A stretch of 64,000 bases of DNA from Camarhynchus parvulus (taxonomy: Eukaryota > Chordata > Aves > Passeriformes > Thraupidae). Below the pieces are notes generated by a model. That model worked only from the letters and a program-made list of their open reading frames with translations. It did not search any database and was not told the DNA's origin. The DNA is taken from assembly GCF_901933205.1 (NCBI RefSeq), contig NC_044573.1:29633493-29697492 (forward strand), written 5' to 3'. Within the stretch, counting starts at the first letter, position 1. Each line of letters opens with the position of its first letter. Below, one piece after another: positions 36,101-50,500 of this stretch. The translations under genes and the position numbers were made by a program.

Positions 36101-38550
36101 ATATAGCAAATCTGTATTATTTCTTTGGAGTGAAAATGAATGAAATTGAAATAGCTCACTCTTGGGTGAAACTAGAGACTATAAATGTCTTTTATTCTCT
36201 TGGTGTGGATTGACATAATGCAGATTAGTAGTAAGAGAATGTTCCTCGTATCATCAGCGGTTGTCAGGCATGTTCACGAGTATTGAATTATAGTAAAGTA
36301 AAAGGGGTTCACTGTACTCACAGGTAATTTACACAGAAGAGTGTGCAATCCATCTTTTTAACAGAAGCTACTGTTCGCTGCTAGAAAACTTATTTTTTCA
36401 GGCTCCCTATCCTTTTTTACTCTTTGTATTATGGAAACTTTGTAGTTACCTGTGCTGTGCCTGCACCATCTATGCATCACCTGATTTCTATGTAGATAAC
36501 TCTTTACGGTCCTGTGGCATGTGGGCATGTGTTGGCACTATCACATCTGGCACCTAAGTGGTTTCCCCCATAGGTCTCTGGAAGTAAATATAATAATGCT
36601 TGAGGTCAGCAGCATATTTAGCATACTTTTTTTCTGCAACATTTTAACAAAATTTTTGGGCTTCTTGAACTAAGGAACAGTTTCTAAGTTGGAGTTCTCA
36701 AAAGATGCATATTAGATACAATATTAGTTTGTGTCTAAAATTAATTTTAAAAGGCATTTAGCAACTGGGGCGTTGACTGAACATTTTATTCTTTCCTGTA
36801 AGCTCATTTAGTAGAGATTACTTTCAAAAGTTAATGCTGAAGAATCCTCCAGATTATAGGCTAAGGAAAATTGCGTAAAGCAATGCATGGAATGTAAACT
36901 GTCTGCCCAGGTTGTCCCATTTCCTGTATTAACTTTGGCAAATACAGGACCTCAGTTAAAAATATGTGTTTTGGGATGATTCTGTGATAAATTTTTTATT
37001 GACGGTGTGGCATGTAAGAGGAAGTAGAATCACAGAGTCATTTAGGTTGAAAAAGACCTCTTAGATGGAGTCCAGCCATTAACCCAGCACTGTCAAGTCC
37101 AACACACAATTGCCACATCCACACGTGTGTTCTAAGTTCAGGGATGGTAACTCGCCCACTTTGCTGGACAGCCTGTTTAAAGTACTGTTCTAGAAGTGTT
37201 CTTGAGTAGCTTCTCGTTTTTGGAAGACTCAATTTATATATTTTTTTTTTAATTAGCTGATTTCCAGATAGATCTTCTCTATCTACTGTTTGAAATTACT
37301 TGATACTTTTTCTCATATTGTACTGTGAATGACCAGTGTTAGAGCTGTTCAGAAACAAACTATGAAGCTGACTTACTGGCTACGTTTGACAAAAAAATTG
37401 CAGGGGGAAAGATATATCTAGGCACTGAAGAACATCTATTTTCCCATTTTATTTTAAGGTAAGCTCAGTGGTACATTATTTAAAATTGCCGTTTTGGTGA
37501 AATTCATAATCTAATCTTCATTATGTAGCTTTATGGCTTGCATTGTATGTAACTGCCGTGGTGCAGTGTTAGAAGTTGAATATATTTGTTCTCTAATCCT
37601 TTACCTAAAATGGAAATGTTTCAGTGTGGAAATGTTATAGTCGTTATTAATTTCTTAAGTGCACGTGGGAGGAATGGCTATTGATCTAACAGATTTAATA
37701 GTTCATGTTCAAAATCTATGGAATAGAAGTAATATTTTGCATCTGAGTAACTGCCGAGTGTAATCCTTCAGGCAGAATTCTGAAAGCAGCTGTAAAACTG
37801 GAAAATTACCTTCTTTTCTTTTTCAGGCATAACTGCACTTGAATATCTTTGTTCATTTTAGCTTCTAGTGAATTATGAACATAATTCACTCAAATAAGGA
37901 GCTAAAATATGTATTATTTTACTCAGGTAGGAATTTGGTTTAGCTATTAAAATTAGAAACTGTGTGCAGTTACCATGGAAATTACTTGAAGTAGTTGTAG
38001 TACTTTAAAGAAAACAGAGGTCACCAGTGGAGTCACCAACAATGAATGGACAGTGCTTTTGTATGAGGTGCATAGGATCACACTGATAGAAAGGGACTGA
38101 GCTTTTTAGTGATCTCTGCAGTTTTTTTCCTATTTCTAATGGTCTTTTTAAAGGAGAGAGGAGTTGTTTCTGCGTTCCTCTGAACATCTTTTGGTTTGCT
38201 TCCTTTCACAGTTTGCTCCTTCTCCTTCTGACTTCTGGCTTTCAGAATCCATCATTGTTGCTTCAGACATTGGATAGAAGAAATGTCTTCACAGTACTAT
38301 GGAACTTTCCTACCCACCTAGTCTTTTAAGGAGAATTTTTATGTTGACCTTGTACTTAATCTTGATTTATGGGTCAGGAAATAAATCGGTTTATACGTCG
38401 GTTCTTAGTTATCTATAAGCTCTAGCCCAGTTAATACGGTAGTTTCATGAAAGTTGGCTAAAATACTCTTTAATTGAGTGAGCAAAAGTTCCACTAAGAT
38501 GGAATAGACTGATGTGTCTGATCTTAGTGTTGCACAACTTGAAAGAGAAG

Positions 38551-38587
<37 letters not shown>

Positions 38588-41500
38588 TAGCATCACTCAT
38601 GGGGAAGAGCTACATTTTTTTGTGTTTTGTTTTCTTGTGCAGGATATTTTAGGTGTTCATATGTGGTGCTTTAGAGTGAACTTATTCCATAATAATTATA
38701 TGCAAATATTTTCAACATTCCACTTCAGAGTTATTAGATCTGGAATATAAAACGGATAAAAAGTAAAGTACCAAACACCTATATGAAGAACAAAAATGGA
38801 GAATTCTTATCCAGATATTCTGAAATACAGCTGTGCTTTTCACAAGGCCTGGAAGTGCAGGGGATATGTGGTCTTAAAAATAAAGTTGAAATTTTATTCT
38901 TTGTAGAATTATGGCCACGCGTCAATGTTAGAGGAATTGTTATTCATAGTTACTGTAACATTAGAGCTTTAATGAAGAATACTTTATTCCAGGGTCACTG
39001 TAGTAATTTTTGTGGCCTGTTTTTTAGAATACAGTTTCTCACAGTTTCCAAAAGAACAAATGGAACAAGTGCTTGTTATCTGGGATGCTAGAAGATGCAT
39101 TTCTTTTTTACTCTGCTTTCCTCTTTATACCGCTTTCTGTTGAGCATGTTAAATGCAGCTGTTCACTTGCACGTTAACAATGTCTTGATGCTCACCTTCT
39201 TCCTCTATTGCTTTGGAGATCTTTGTAGTTAAAAAACCCGTTAATTCCTTATTTAATCTTTTAAATTCTGTTCCAGGCAAGGGCTAAATTGTAAGTGGTT
39301 TATTCTGGTTGAAAGAACCAGGTGTTAAGACAGCTGGTGTCTTGGCCCAGTGACTAACACACAGCTGCCATATGCTGTGCTGTCATGGCTTCATCTTCCT
39401 TCAGAAAGCCTTGTTGGAATGGTTCCTGCTGGTCTGCCTCTGCCCTGAGCTCAAGGTTAGCACTGAGGCAGGGATTTTTGATGCTGACTCTCACTTTCCT
39501 CTTGAAGAGGAAAACATCTGGTGCTCTGCTTTAACCTCATATGCTTAAACTGGAAGGTGGGACTTCAGAGTGTGTAGGAAACTCTGCCAGCCTCTTACAG
39601 AAAGAAAAACAATTAGCTAAATTAGATGTAGACAGGAGATCCAAGAATCAAGCTTGAAACTTCCTTTGCTTTATTCCCTCACGCTACAGTGGTAGGAGAT
39701 AAAAAAAGTTGTAAGATTTTTTGCATCATTAGGTATCTTCCACTGGCTGTGGATGCTTGAGAGCAGGATGGTATCTAGTCTGTGAGTGAAGAATAGTTCT
39801 TGTTCTTAATGCACAGTAATTAAGTAGGAAAACACTTGGATTACACATGAATATGCTCTCCACCCATAGCACAGTGCCCTAGTGACTCTCTGCAGGCCAG
39901 TCATCAGTAAAGTGGAAAAATGCTGATCTGATCAGTCCCTGAATTAGGCTGAGCCTTTGTTTTGCTGAGCTGCTCTTTTCCTTTTCTCTGCTGTTTCTGG
40001 TAAGGTTTCTGTATTTTCTTATATCAGTCTTTTTTCTGTGTTTTTGATGCTCTTAATTCTCTGCTGAAGTAGTGCCAGATAGTTTAAAGCTATCTCACAT
40101 TCATACCTTTCCTTTGCTTTTAGTTTACCTGGCATGGCTTCATTCCTTTAACACGTTCTTACCTGTAGACACATGTGGTAAAGACAACAGGAGCTCATCA
40201 TTAATTTCTCTCACTTAAACTGCGACCTGGGTGATACTGCAAGAAGAAGGGAGGGAAGAGTAAGGAGTAAAAGTTTTGTACTTGATGTGGGAAAGGCCTT
40301 AATTCCTCAGTGGTATCAGCTGGTTTTATTCTGGCAGCATCTTTCTGTCCCGAACTGGGAGGATACTTCAAAAAATTTGCACCACTAGATGAATGCTATG
40401 GACAACTATGATACAACAGCTTGTAAATACTGATTAATTTAAGGTAAAATGGATCAAATGTGGTTTCAACAGAATTAGAGGGAATGTTTTGTTGATTTGA
40501 AAATGACGGGATAGTTGTGCTAGATGAGATGTGGAACTGTTTCAGTAAATTAAATGGCATATATATGGCAGGCAGTAGAGATTATTTGTAAAGTTTCTTT
40601 GTGTATATTTGGCTAATATAATTGGATTAATACATAAATACAGGATAATAAACTACCTACCAATGTCACTGATTGATTCTCAGGAGTTTCCATCAGAAAA
40701 TCAGCCTGATAACCATTGTGTTTAAAGGGAAAAAATGCTGCACTGTTTTTTTTCTTGATCCAAATTTTGTTGCTCTTAAAATAAAAAAAAAACTATTTCA
40801 TCCTATTTGAAGGCAGCTGGCATTCTCCAGCTTTACATATACAGTATAAGCCTGATACGGAGATTACATAAACTCTTAAGAACTGTGTAGCTTGTGAGTC
40901 TCAGAAGAGGCTGGGCAGAAGACAAGAATAGGAGGATAAGCTTTTAAAGTAAAGAAAACCTTTTAAACTGAGGATATGAACCAAAGGGCAAAGTAAGCTA
41001 AATGCGGAAGGTACGATTAGGAGCAAGTGTCATGTGCAAATCGCAGAAGTATGACCATGAAAGACAAGCCTGGAGAATGCTGAACAAACTTACGGAATTT
41101 ATCATTTGACCTAGAAAGTATATTTGCTCCTAATAACTGTTGTTTTAAACCTTTGAAACTGCTTCAAATAGTCTATAGCGGTATCTAAAAATTAATGGAC
41201 TAAATAGTCCCAATGCCTGTTCTTTAGTCATGTAGTATCCTTTTACATTTTGGCCATGTTCATCCTATATAAAACTACATTCAGCTTTCAGAATGTATTG
41301 AGTGTCCTCATTGCCCTTGGGTGGAATAGCTCCTGGCCAACGTGGACCCTCACTGAAGTAGTGCTTGAGAAGGGAGTGCCAGTTGGGCTGGGCTGGAATT
41401 GTGCCCGGGACAGGCCTACTGCATTAACAGTGTGGGCAGTATTCTGCTTCCGTTTTCAGATGACCTCAAAAACAGTTAGTGTAGCCAGAATAATCTCGAG

Positions 41501-44500
41501 ACTGGATTCTGGGAGAGGTTTTCTTGTCCTTATGTGCAGAATGACTGTTGTGTAGAATAGGGGAAAAGCTTGGAGGTAGCAGGCCTAAAATGGGGGCTAT
41601 CAGGTCTAGTGAGGGCATAGTTCTGGTTTGCTTGAACTGACTTTTACGGAGTGTGGAACCTTTTTGCACAAGGTTCAACTCATTAAATGATTAATTTGGA
41701 GAACTTTGGTTGGCATTTTTCTGGTGGTTGAAAAGCATCTCAGTATAAGCTGTTCTACGACACAAATGTGTGAGCTGTACAGAAATTTTTGGTTTGTTAT
41801 GATACAGAGTGAAGTAATACTATGTCACTGATAATTTCTTTACGTTTTGTAGAGTGCATTGCTATTTTTTTTTAATACAGTTAATCTAAAAAATTCCTTT
41901 AGTTGTATCATTTTTTTGAAAATGAGGAAAATAAAACTAGATTATATTGGTTAATCTGTTTCTGTTTATAGAACAAACTAAAATTGCAAACTTTTATTTT
42001 TCGTGCTTAAAGGATTTGGATACTGTATATTAAGTAGATTCTATGAACATTAGTTGCTGGATTTTTAATAGAATATAAGATGTGTAAGAGAGGGGAGAAA
42101 AACATGTATTCAGCAATTGCCAAATCCAAGATCACTTTGTTTCTGTGGCATGTAGGGAATAAGAAGTGCAATGTCAGTTACTCATATAGAATGTTTATCC
42201 TCTGGCTCAAGATGAGATTTATTATTTTAAGGTCTTTTATGTTTTGATCTTTTATGGCATTTTGTTAATACCAAGTTGTCTAGCATCTCTGGACTGCTTT
42301 TAAGATGATGGAATGAATCATGAACCTGCAGAGATGGAATACCCTCTCAGGGGGATGCTGAAACATAAGACTTCCTACCTCTACAGAATGAGAAACCTTG
42401 AGGTAGCATATTTCAGTGAAGAGTTAATATTCAGTTAAATACAAGAGGAAGAGGAGCAATAGTGCAAGGGGGGAGTGAGAAATTAAGTGGTATCTTTTTA
42501 GAAGTCTGCCTTATTGCTGCCTACATTGCTCCTTTGGGATTTTTTCTATCGAGTGCAAGAAAAACAGCAAGCTCTTCTTGAAAAATCCAAGATGAAATTA
42601 CTGCCATAAATTTATTTTTTTTTCTAGTGTAAAAGCTTTATTTAGTTGGGGAGGGTTTATTACCAGTGTTTTCCTGGCATGGCTAAGTTCAATTAATTTC
42701 AGATGACAAGCTCCAGGGTTTTCTTCCTCTCCTCCCTCACAGCCCCCACATCCCAATGTGTGGAAAGTACAATTTGTTTTTGGTTTGCCTTGGGCTCTGG
42801 AGACCTCATTAGGAGCCCAAAAAGGGGTTTCTGTCTCTGCTGTTGGACACTTTTCTGTTGTCTGCTGAGCTGAGGCCATTTGCATTCTCATATGGAAAGG
42901 GATACAAAGGCCAGATGATGAAAATTCTTATGTTTATATTGCTTGTCTGTTATTAAAAATGATGATAAGAGGTTTAAAAATGCTGTTCTTTAGGCTCTAG
43001 TGCTGTACTAAAATTTGCAATGCAGAAGCAGATCAGCTCAGAGAAAAGAATGTAAAAAATCTCAACTTACTTTTTGTTGTGACAGTTCATATGCAGAATA
43101 TCCATTTGTTTGATGATAAGGAAAGATGTCAGCAAAACACTACGTTTAGTCACAGTTTTAAGGCACCTTGCTAACTTTTCAAATTCATATTCCTATGAAA
43201 ATTCTTTAAGACTACCTCTTGAAAGAATAGACTGGGCTTTTTAGTCTGCACAATAGTTCAAGATACTGTTTTGGAGCAGAAAGCATGTGAGAACTATCAT
43301 ATAAATTCAGTGTATTTTCATAGCAAAAGTCAGCGTGCCTGTGAGAAGCTATTTATTCTATCCTTACAGTAATTTCGAGGTTTAACATGAAATGTACACA
43401 GTCAGATCTTCCTTTGACTAGGAAAGGAAATTTTGTGTCGTATGTATTTAAGCCCATGTAGGGTACTGAATTTTAATTTAAAGCATTCTTACTGATATAA
43501 AATAAATTAGGAGTTCAAGAAAACTGATTTTCTTATGTAAGCAGTGGTTCCTATACTATTTTTCTCTGGTGTTGTATCATTATAAAATAACAGGTAGCAA
43601 ACATTGAATTGATTTTGGTTTTAGTGTTTTCACAGTATTTGATAGTATTTTCAATGGCTATATAAAGCACCTATACACACATGCACACACACATTTATGT
43701 GTATATGCATGAAGATATACAAACCTATTTAAGCAGAATACTGACTACTTTCAGGAAAATTAAATTCAGTTCCTTTATAAATGTAATGCATAATTGTTTT
43801 AATTGCACATTGTATGCTGGTGTAATACTCAGTTTATACGGGAATGCAACATTTAAAATTCAAAATGTTACGTTAAAATTAGATCAAACTGGGAGTATTA
43901 AAAATCCAGCTAGCTAGATACCACATGTAATAATATTTTAAAACAATAATATAAGATTTTTTATAATAAAAGATTTCTTTAAAATCTTCTTTCTATCAAG
44001 ACAGCTGTGCATATAAGAACTAGAATTTGTTTGTTAAGTAAAATAAAGTAAGAAATTCAGAATAAAGTCCTGATAAATTTCCTTTCCTAAATTATCAGTT
44101 CTGGAAACAACCACAGTCTCCATGGTCATGTACTCCTTAAAATTAATTCAAAGACCAAAAATGCTTCAGAAAGTTTTTAATTTGTAATAAGTGTTTGACA
44201 CCCTAAAATAGGAATTTTTCTGTAAAGTTTGAAAAAAGGAATAACATGGATTTATATGGTCTTAAAAAGCCCTCTTGCTTTTTTTTTTTTATTTTAGGTA
44301 GGATCCTTCAGCATTTAGTCTTTACTATGTTCAAAATGAAAGCTAAATGGTGCAAACTGTTCTAGCAGATACTTGATAGTGGGAAAAGTTCTTTACGGGA
44401 ATGCAGTTCATGTTTTAAACTTGCTTGATGACAAAAATCAGTGCTTTATCCTGTTGTGGAATTAAGTTTTTTTATTAAGTTCCAAGAATTCTGCAGTGTT

Positions 44501-47500
44501 TCAGCCATCAATATGTTTATGATACAACCCTTAAAGGAGTAAACTGTACTTCCAAAGCTTTTCTGAGCTATGACTTCATACAGAGATCCTGCTGTGCTCA
44601 GCAGGATCATTCTGAACTCCAGGTAGAGATTGGTATGGGCAAAGGCTGGCTTTGTATCTGTGGTATTTTCCAGAAGTTGTGAAACTGTGATACTAATATA
44701 CCAGAAAGACCTGTTTATTGCCAGGGTAGCTTTTCAGAACAACAAATATCCACCTTTACCTTCACTAAATAGATCTAGAAAAACCCAACAGACCCTGGTA
44801 ATAAAATCAAGGAAAGTGTTCCAAAGGGTGTTCAAATCTTGTATTCTCAACAGGAGCAGCTTAGTTCTGGATAATGTAAAGACCTTGAAATAATTATAAT
44901 AATAAGAAGAAGAAGTAGAAGTAAAGAAAAATTCTGGTTTGTTTGGAGTTTTTAATCTAGTCTTTGGGTCATACCTCAGCTAGTAAGAGGTATCAGAAGT
45001 CAATAATGCTTCAGAGCTTGTATGTGTAAATTTGAGGCATACAAAGAAACTGATCCATCTGAGGGCTTTCCAGTGGGCTGTGTATTCCTCCCAGCACTAG
45101 GTGATTCCTTAGATAAAAGCATTTTGGCTTGCTTTCTTGAAGCAAGTTCAGTATTTAGGTACATAAGTTCTTTTTGGCTGCCAGAGCCTTTTGAATCCCT
45201 GGTCCTTGAGTTTGCTTTGATCAGAGCCTGCTCAGCTCTCGCTGTCAGCAGTTGGAATGCACTGTTTGCTCCTGCCTGGGGAGCTTGTCTAGGGATGTGT
45301 CACACCAACCAGTGTATCCCTAGTTCTCTCTTTGGAGGTTTGGGCTGAAATGTACTTCAGTAATGAAAATGTTTTAAACTCTTTTTATTGTGTAAAAGTC
45401 TTGTCTAGAAAACATAATTTTACATGTGATACTTAACGCTTAAAAATAAGCCATTTAAATAACAAGAAATGAATAAATGTAGTAAATTGCAATGGCTCCT
45501 AGCCTCTGACTATAATTCTAATTCTTACATTTTGTTTAAAAAAAAAAACACAAACCCATCTGTCTTCAGGGTTGTAATGTTATTTTTAATTTCTTTTATG
45601 ACAAAGTATGTTTTAAGTCAGATGCTCATATCTTTAACTTGTATCTTCAACAATAATTTTTGATACAATTGAACTTCACTTTTAATGTTTAAAAATTGTT
45701 ATAGACAGTTATTAACAGAATATTTACAATTTTGTCATAATAAGGAATTAGCCAGTCTTACCTGTGCTTGTTCTATTGCTAGAATTAAGTTAGTATTTTA
45801 TTACTGACAGAAAGTGTGCCATTTCACCGAAAGGTGTAAAATGGGAGTTTAGGAACCAGCATGTCCTGAGTGATTAAATAATAAGATACAGCTTTTCCAT
45901 TTCACAGCTGAATTTCAGATTTATTTTTTTAATGAACATGGAAATAAGTTGATCTGCATTTGAAAAGTAATGTAAAGGGGTCTTTTCTTAGTTCACAAAT
46001 ATAAAAGGAAATCTACACTGTCTAGCATAATGATCCCAGTGAAAAATTTGCTGTTAGGAGAGGTAGGGAGTGAGCTTATTGAAAGACCAGTAAATTCCTC
46101 CGCACTTCTTGCAGAAATCAACCTTGTATCTTTGTTCCCAGGAGATGGATGAGTGAGTTTGGGATGACATACGCGAAGATAATATTAATCTTAAAATAAA
46201 ATAATTTATTTTAAAAATATAACAGAAAACATCTATTACGTCTTTTTTTGTGCAGATTAATGGAGGTAGGTGGTATTTGTCATTATATGCGTTAGGTACA
46301 ATTTATAATGTACAAAATACAATTTGACTACATGTGTGGGTGTCCACATCTTTATTTGTAACCTACTGAATCATAGTCCTCTTGGAAATACATTTTAGAA
46401 AGAAGTATACATGGAGACTGCAGAAGCTGCTTTCCAGCAGTTCAGAATGATCTGTCCTTACAGACTCTGCTTGAAGTCAGAGAACATCAATGGAGAGTTA
46501 TGCAAAGGCTTTCTGTTTTGTTGTTCGTGGAATATCCTGCATAGATATAAATTAAAAGGCATGATTTAGGCAAAGATGAAATGTTATTAAATTTAGCATT
46601 AATGATCTTCACAAAGATTGTATTTGAAGCACTACCATGAGAAAAGTTGCATGTGAGAGATTGTAGTTTTAAAAAAACCCCAAACCCCACAAAACTAAAA
46701 CAAAAACTAAAACCGACACAAAATCAAGCACTTTTCCAAACTCCAAAGAAGCATAGGTATGCGTTAAGTCATGCAAAATCGTGTTATGACATAAATTCTT
46801 CAGTGAGAATTGTTCCAGTTGATTTGAACGCTTTTTGCCACTAGAGAGTGCTGTGCAATAACTAAAATCTTTCCAGGAAAAAATCTCCAATTGCATCTTT
46901 CCTTCTTCACACTGAGCAGATAAATTATTGATATTCTTCAAATGGAAAATTAATTTACACTTAACATGCAGACTTTAACTGTAGAAAATTGTTTGAGTGA
47001 CAGTAATGGTTTCATTGCAAGTTATTTAAACTTTTAAGGTTATAATTTACTCAAAGTCATGTAAAATTCCTTATTTGACTGAATCAAAACAAAATGCTGC
47101 TGCTGTTGTTTTTAGCATTAATTTAAATGTATATGTAAAAAAAAAAAACACAAAAAAACCCAAAACAAAAAAAAAAAGGAAAAAAGCCAGAAGTCTTTCC
47201 GATTCATATTTTGCCATCCAGCTCTTATGTGGGAAGAAAGTTTGAAAGTAAATGTAGTTTTGAAGATTGTAATTTTTAGAATTAGAATTTTCTCAATTTA
47301 TCTATTCTTTTCTTCCTTCTGCTCAGTTTAATTGTTCTTTATAGTTCTTCCTGTGTTTTTGTTCTAGTAGACTTAAAGATCAGAGTTGAAGCAAGTGCCT
47401 ATTCTATGTAGATGTTGTTTCTAAAAAATCTTGATTTTGAAGTCATAATTATACCTTTTTTAATCTGTATTATTCTATAAATTGAGCAGAAGTGAATGTT

Positions 47501-50500
47501 GAGGTTGCTGAAATAATAATGTCAATGTAATTGCCAAACAGGGAACTAAAATGTGGACTTAACTGACAGTGGGAGTACTTTAATTCCTGTCTCCCACTGC
47601 TGAAGTTAAAACCTCAGCATTCAAACCCAGAGATCTCATCAGGAATTTTTTTGCTCTTTGATACAGATTCAGCTAATAAAGGTGTACAAAAGTACTTTAT
47701 TGTGCAGTTTTAAAAGGTTTGAATTTCCTGAAATTAGCTGCTAGAAAGCTAAGACTCAAGAGTCTTGGCTGCTTTTCTTGTTTGGAAATTCAATAGCTTG
47801 CATTGTGTGAGCACTCAATAGTACAGTATTTTGTTATCAGGAGTCCATAGCTATAGCAGTTTAAAAAAGTGCTCTCCAACCTCATTAAAATGTTGGTCAA
47901 ACCTTTGCATAAGGTCTATTATTTTGGTTTAATTACTCTCTAAGTTATGGCAATCAGGATTCTTTCAAATTCTCCTTTACAGAAACTCCCTTTTACAGTC
48001 TTCACTAATAACCTTTAATCTCGGTGGGGAATAGCAGTGATGGTATAGCCACCTGATCTAATTTTCCAGGTGCTCAGAGCACTTCAACAGGCCTCTGTTT
48101 TTCTTGTCACATCCAGAAAGAATATATAAGAAAGCTTAAGACAGAGTGAGCAATGGAAGTAAGAATGAATGTTGCCATATGTCTTCCCAAAAGGAGCGGG
48201 TAGATGATACAAAGCTCAATACAGCCATTATGCTTGTGTATTGAATGTATTTTGTACTGAACCATGGACTTTAATTTTACAGTCATCTCTGACAACTGTG
48301 AAGTTATTTTAGGGTGAATTTTCATACATAGTAATAGAGGTTGTTTGATAAGAAATACAGTGTTGTCACAGTTTGACAAATAAGCTGTAAATTGTGGTGT
48401 AATATAGTCTTAACATTTCCTAAAGAGATTTTATATTTTAATCAGACCTGATATGGCATTGTATGAATAATAAAATTGTGTCTTGTGGACAAAAACTGTA
48501 AAGTGTTGCTGCTAGGTTTTGACAAAGGATAATTTTCTTAATTAAACATCTCTTTAGCCATGTATTTTAATGTTTTGTGTTTCATTGCTTCAGATCCATT
48601 TCTGCTGCAGTTTGTCACAGACTCACATTTTAGCAGTTTTAGAAGGAAATGCATACTTTTTTAAAAAAAGGAAAAAGCAGAATAAATATGTCTGTAAAAC
48701 AATGCTTGTGCATAGGATTCTGATACTTGGATTTTATGAAGTTTTAAATAATTACATTAAATTTCCTTAGTTAGAGTTATGTGGGTCAGACTTTATAGGA
48801 ATGTGTATGAGTAGCTTGGGTAGCGTAAATACTCGAAAGCATGTACCAGGCTTGTGATGTTCCATCTAGGTCACTTGCTCTGCAGCTTGGTATGACCTGG
48901 TGGTCTGAGCGAAGTGGTTTTGGAAGCATAGATGCCTTGTTTCTGGTAGCCATGTAATTGCATCTGTCAGATCTGTTCATCAGCTGATGACCCTTGCCCT
49001 CATATTTATTAGGAAGATACCAGGTTATTCTGCTTGAAGTAGTGACATGGAAGTTGAGTGTTTTGGGTGCAGTTCCATGCTTTCCTTTAGGTGCCTGATG
49101 AGATTTCAAGTGCATCACTTATCATTCAGGTACCCACATACACCAACTTCACCACAGGGCTTCTGGTCACCCCCTGCTTCAGAGCAAGGCTGTGAGAAGT
49201 GCTCAGAGCTGGTGATGTGAATCCTGTCCCCTCACTTAATGTCTTGACATGCTTACTGTTAGAAAACTCTTATTAACAGTGAGGAAACATTTGTTTTCTA
49301 CTTCTTTGAAGCAATTTAGGGGACTAATTGGTTCATAAGATGGGTTAGCTGTGTGTGCAAGTACAATCTGTGGCAAGACTGTAGTAAGGTTGAAAAGGAT
49401 GGAAGAACTTTTTTCCTCATTCTTGGGTGAACAATGGAGCCTTGCTCCGTTGTGCTGGCTCTGGTGTATGTCTGACCTCTGCATGAGCAGTTTCAATTCA
49501 CGGACCCATGACAGGGTAGTTTTCTGCCTTCCAATAAGTTAAGTTGATTTAAGCGAAGAAGCTCTCTCTGATAAACACCAGAAGTGTTGAGAGGTGGAAC
49601 TCCTTGGCCAGAAATTTAAAAAGTGGGAGGCTTGAAATAATGAAATTGGAAATGGAGTGAGACCTTTCCCTTCAGATGGTAGAGAAGTTGTCGGCTTGAT
49701 CATCATAATATGGCAGTCTTATCACTTGACAATTTGGCAGATGATTAGACTCCTGTATTAATTCTGTCTTTGAATTTCTTTCCCCAGGACAAGAGATAGA
49801 GAGCTCTTTGCTCTTAAATTTAACAGGTGAAAACCATGAGACTTGGAAAAAATGACAATCTTTGCCTTTTCTGCACTAAGTATAATACAGAAGTATCTGG
49901 AAAGCAGAGTAGCCACAGCTAAAATTTCCTTTTCAAGGAACTATACCTAAATTCATTTTTTTCTTTTGTTGGTAAAGTAACATGAAATAACCATTAGTTG
50001 TTGAAGCATTTATTTCTCTGGATTTTTTTTGTTTTCTTTTTTAATTTTAATGTAAAATGGCTGTCAGTGTGCCACTTTATAAAGAGAAAACATTTCAGGT
50101 TCTTGTGACCTGAGTTATTGTTAACAAGAGAAGTTCTGCTTACTCTGTGTTACTTGGTTCAACCTGAAAGATACTTTTCTTTCTTTGACTCCCTTCCCTC
50201 TTAGGTTTTATTGTTATGAGTAATGCCTTAAATAATAGCTACTTGACTACTTTTTAATATCAAAGCATTATGGCAGTAAAGGATCTACTTTCTTTTTCTC
50301 AGGATGACATATTTTCATGTATAACAGGGGCAAAATGTATTTGGGAATGTATTTTCACAAAAATTTTGGTTTAAGGAACAAACCTGTCCAATTGGGGTAG
50401 TGTTACACTGTATCTTGTGGCGCTTGTAGTCAGTTTCTTGCAGTGATTCCTTGTGGCCTCCTTTTCTTTCTCTCTTTTGATGAAAATGTGAGGAATGAGA

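Noticed and set aside
48786..49118. Minus-strand open frame of 110 codons in intron 7
   Set aside because: Composition and sequence match nothing known. A single frame of this length is expected by chance in about 39 kb of intron.
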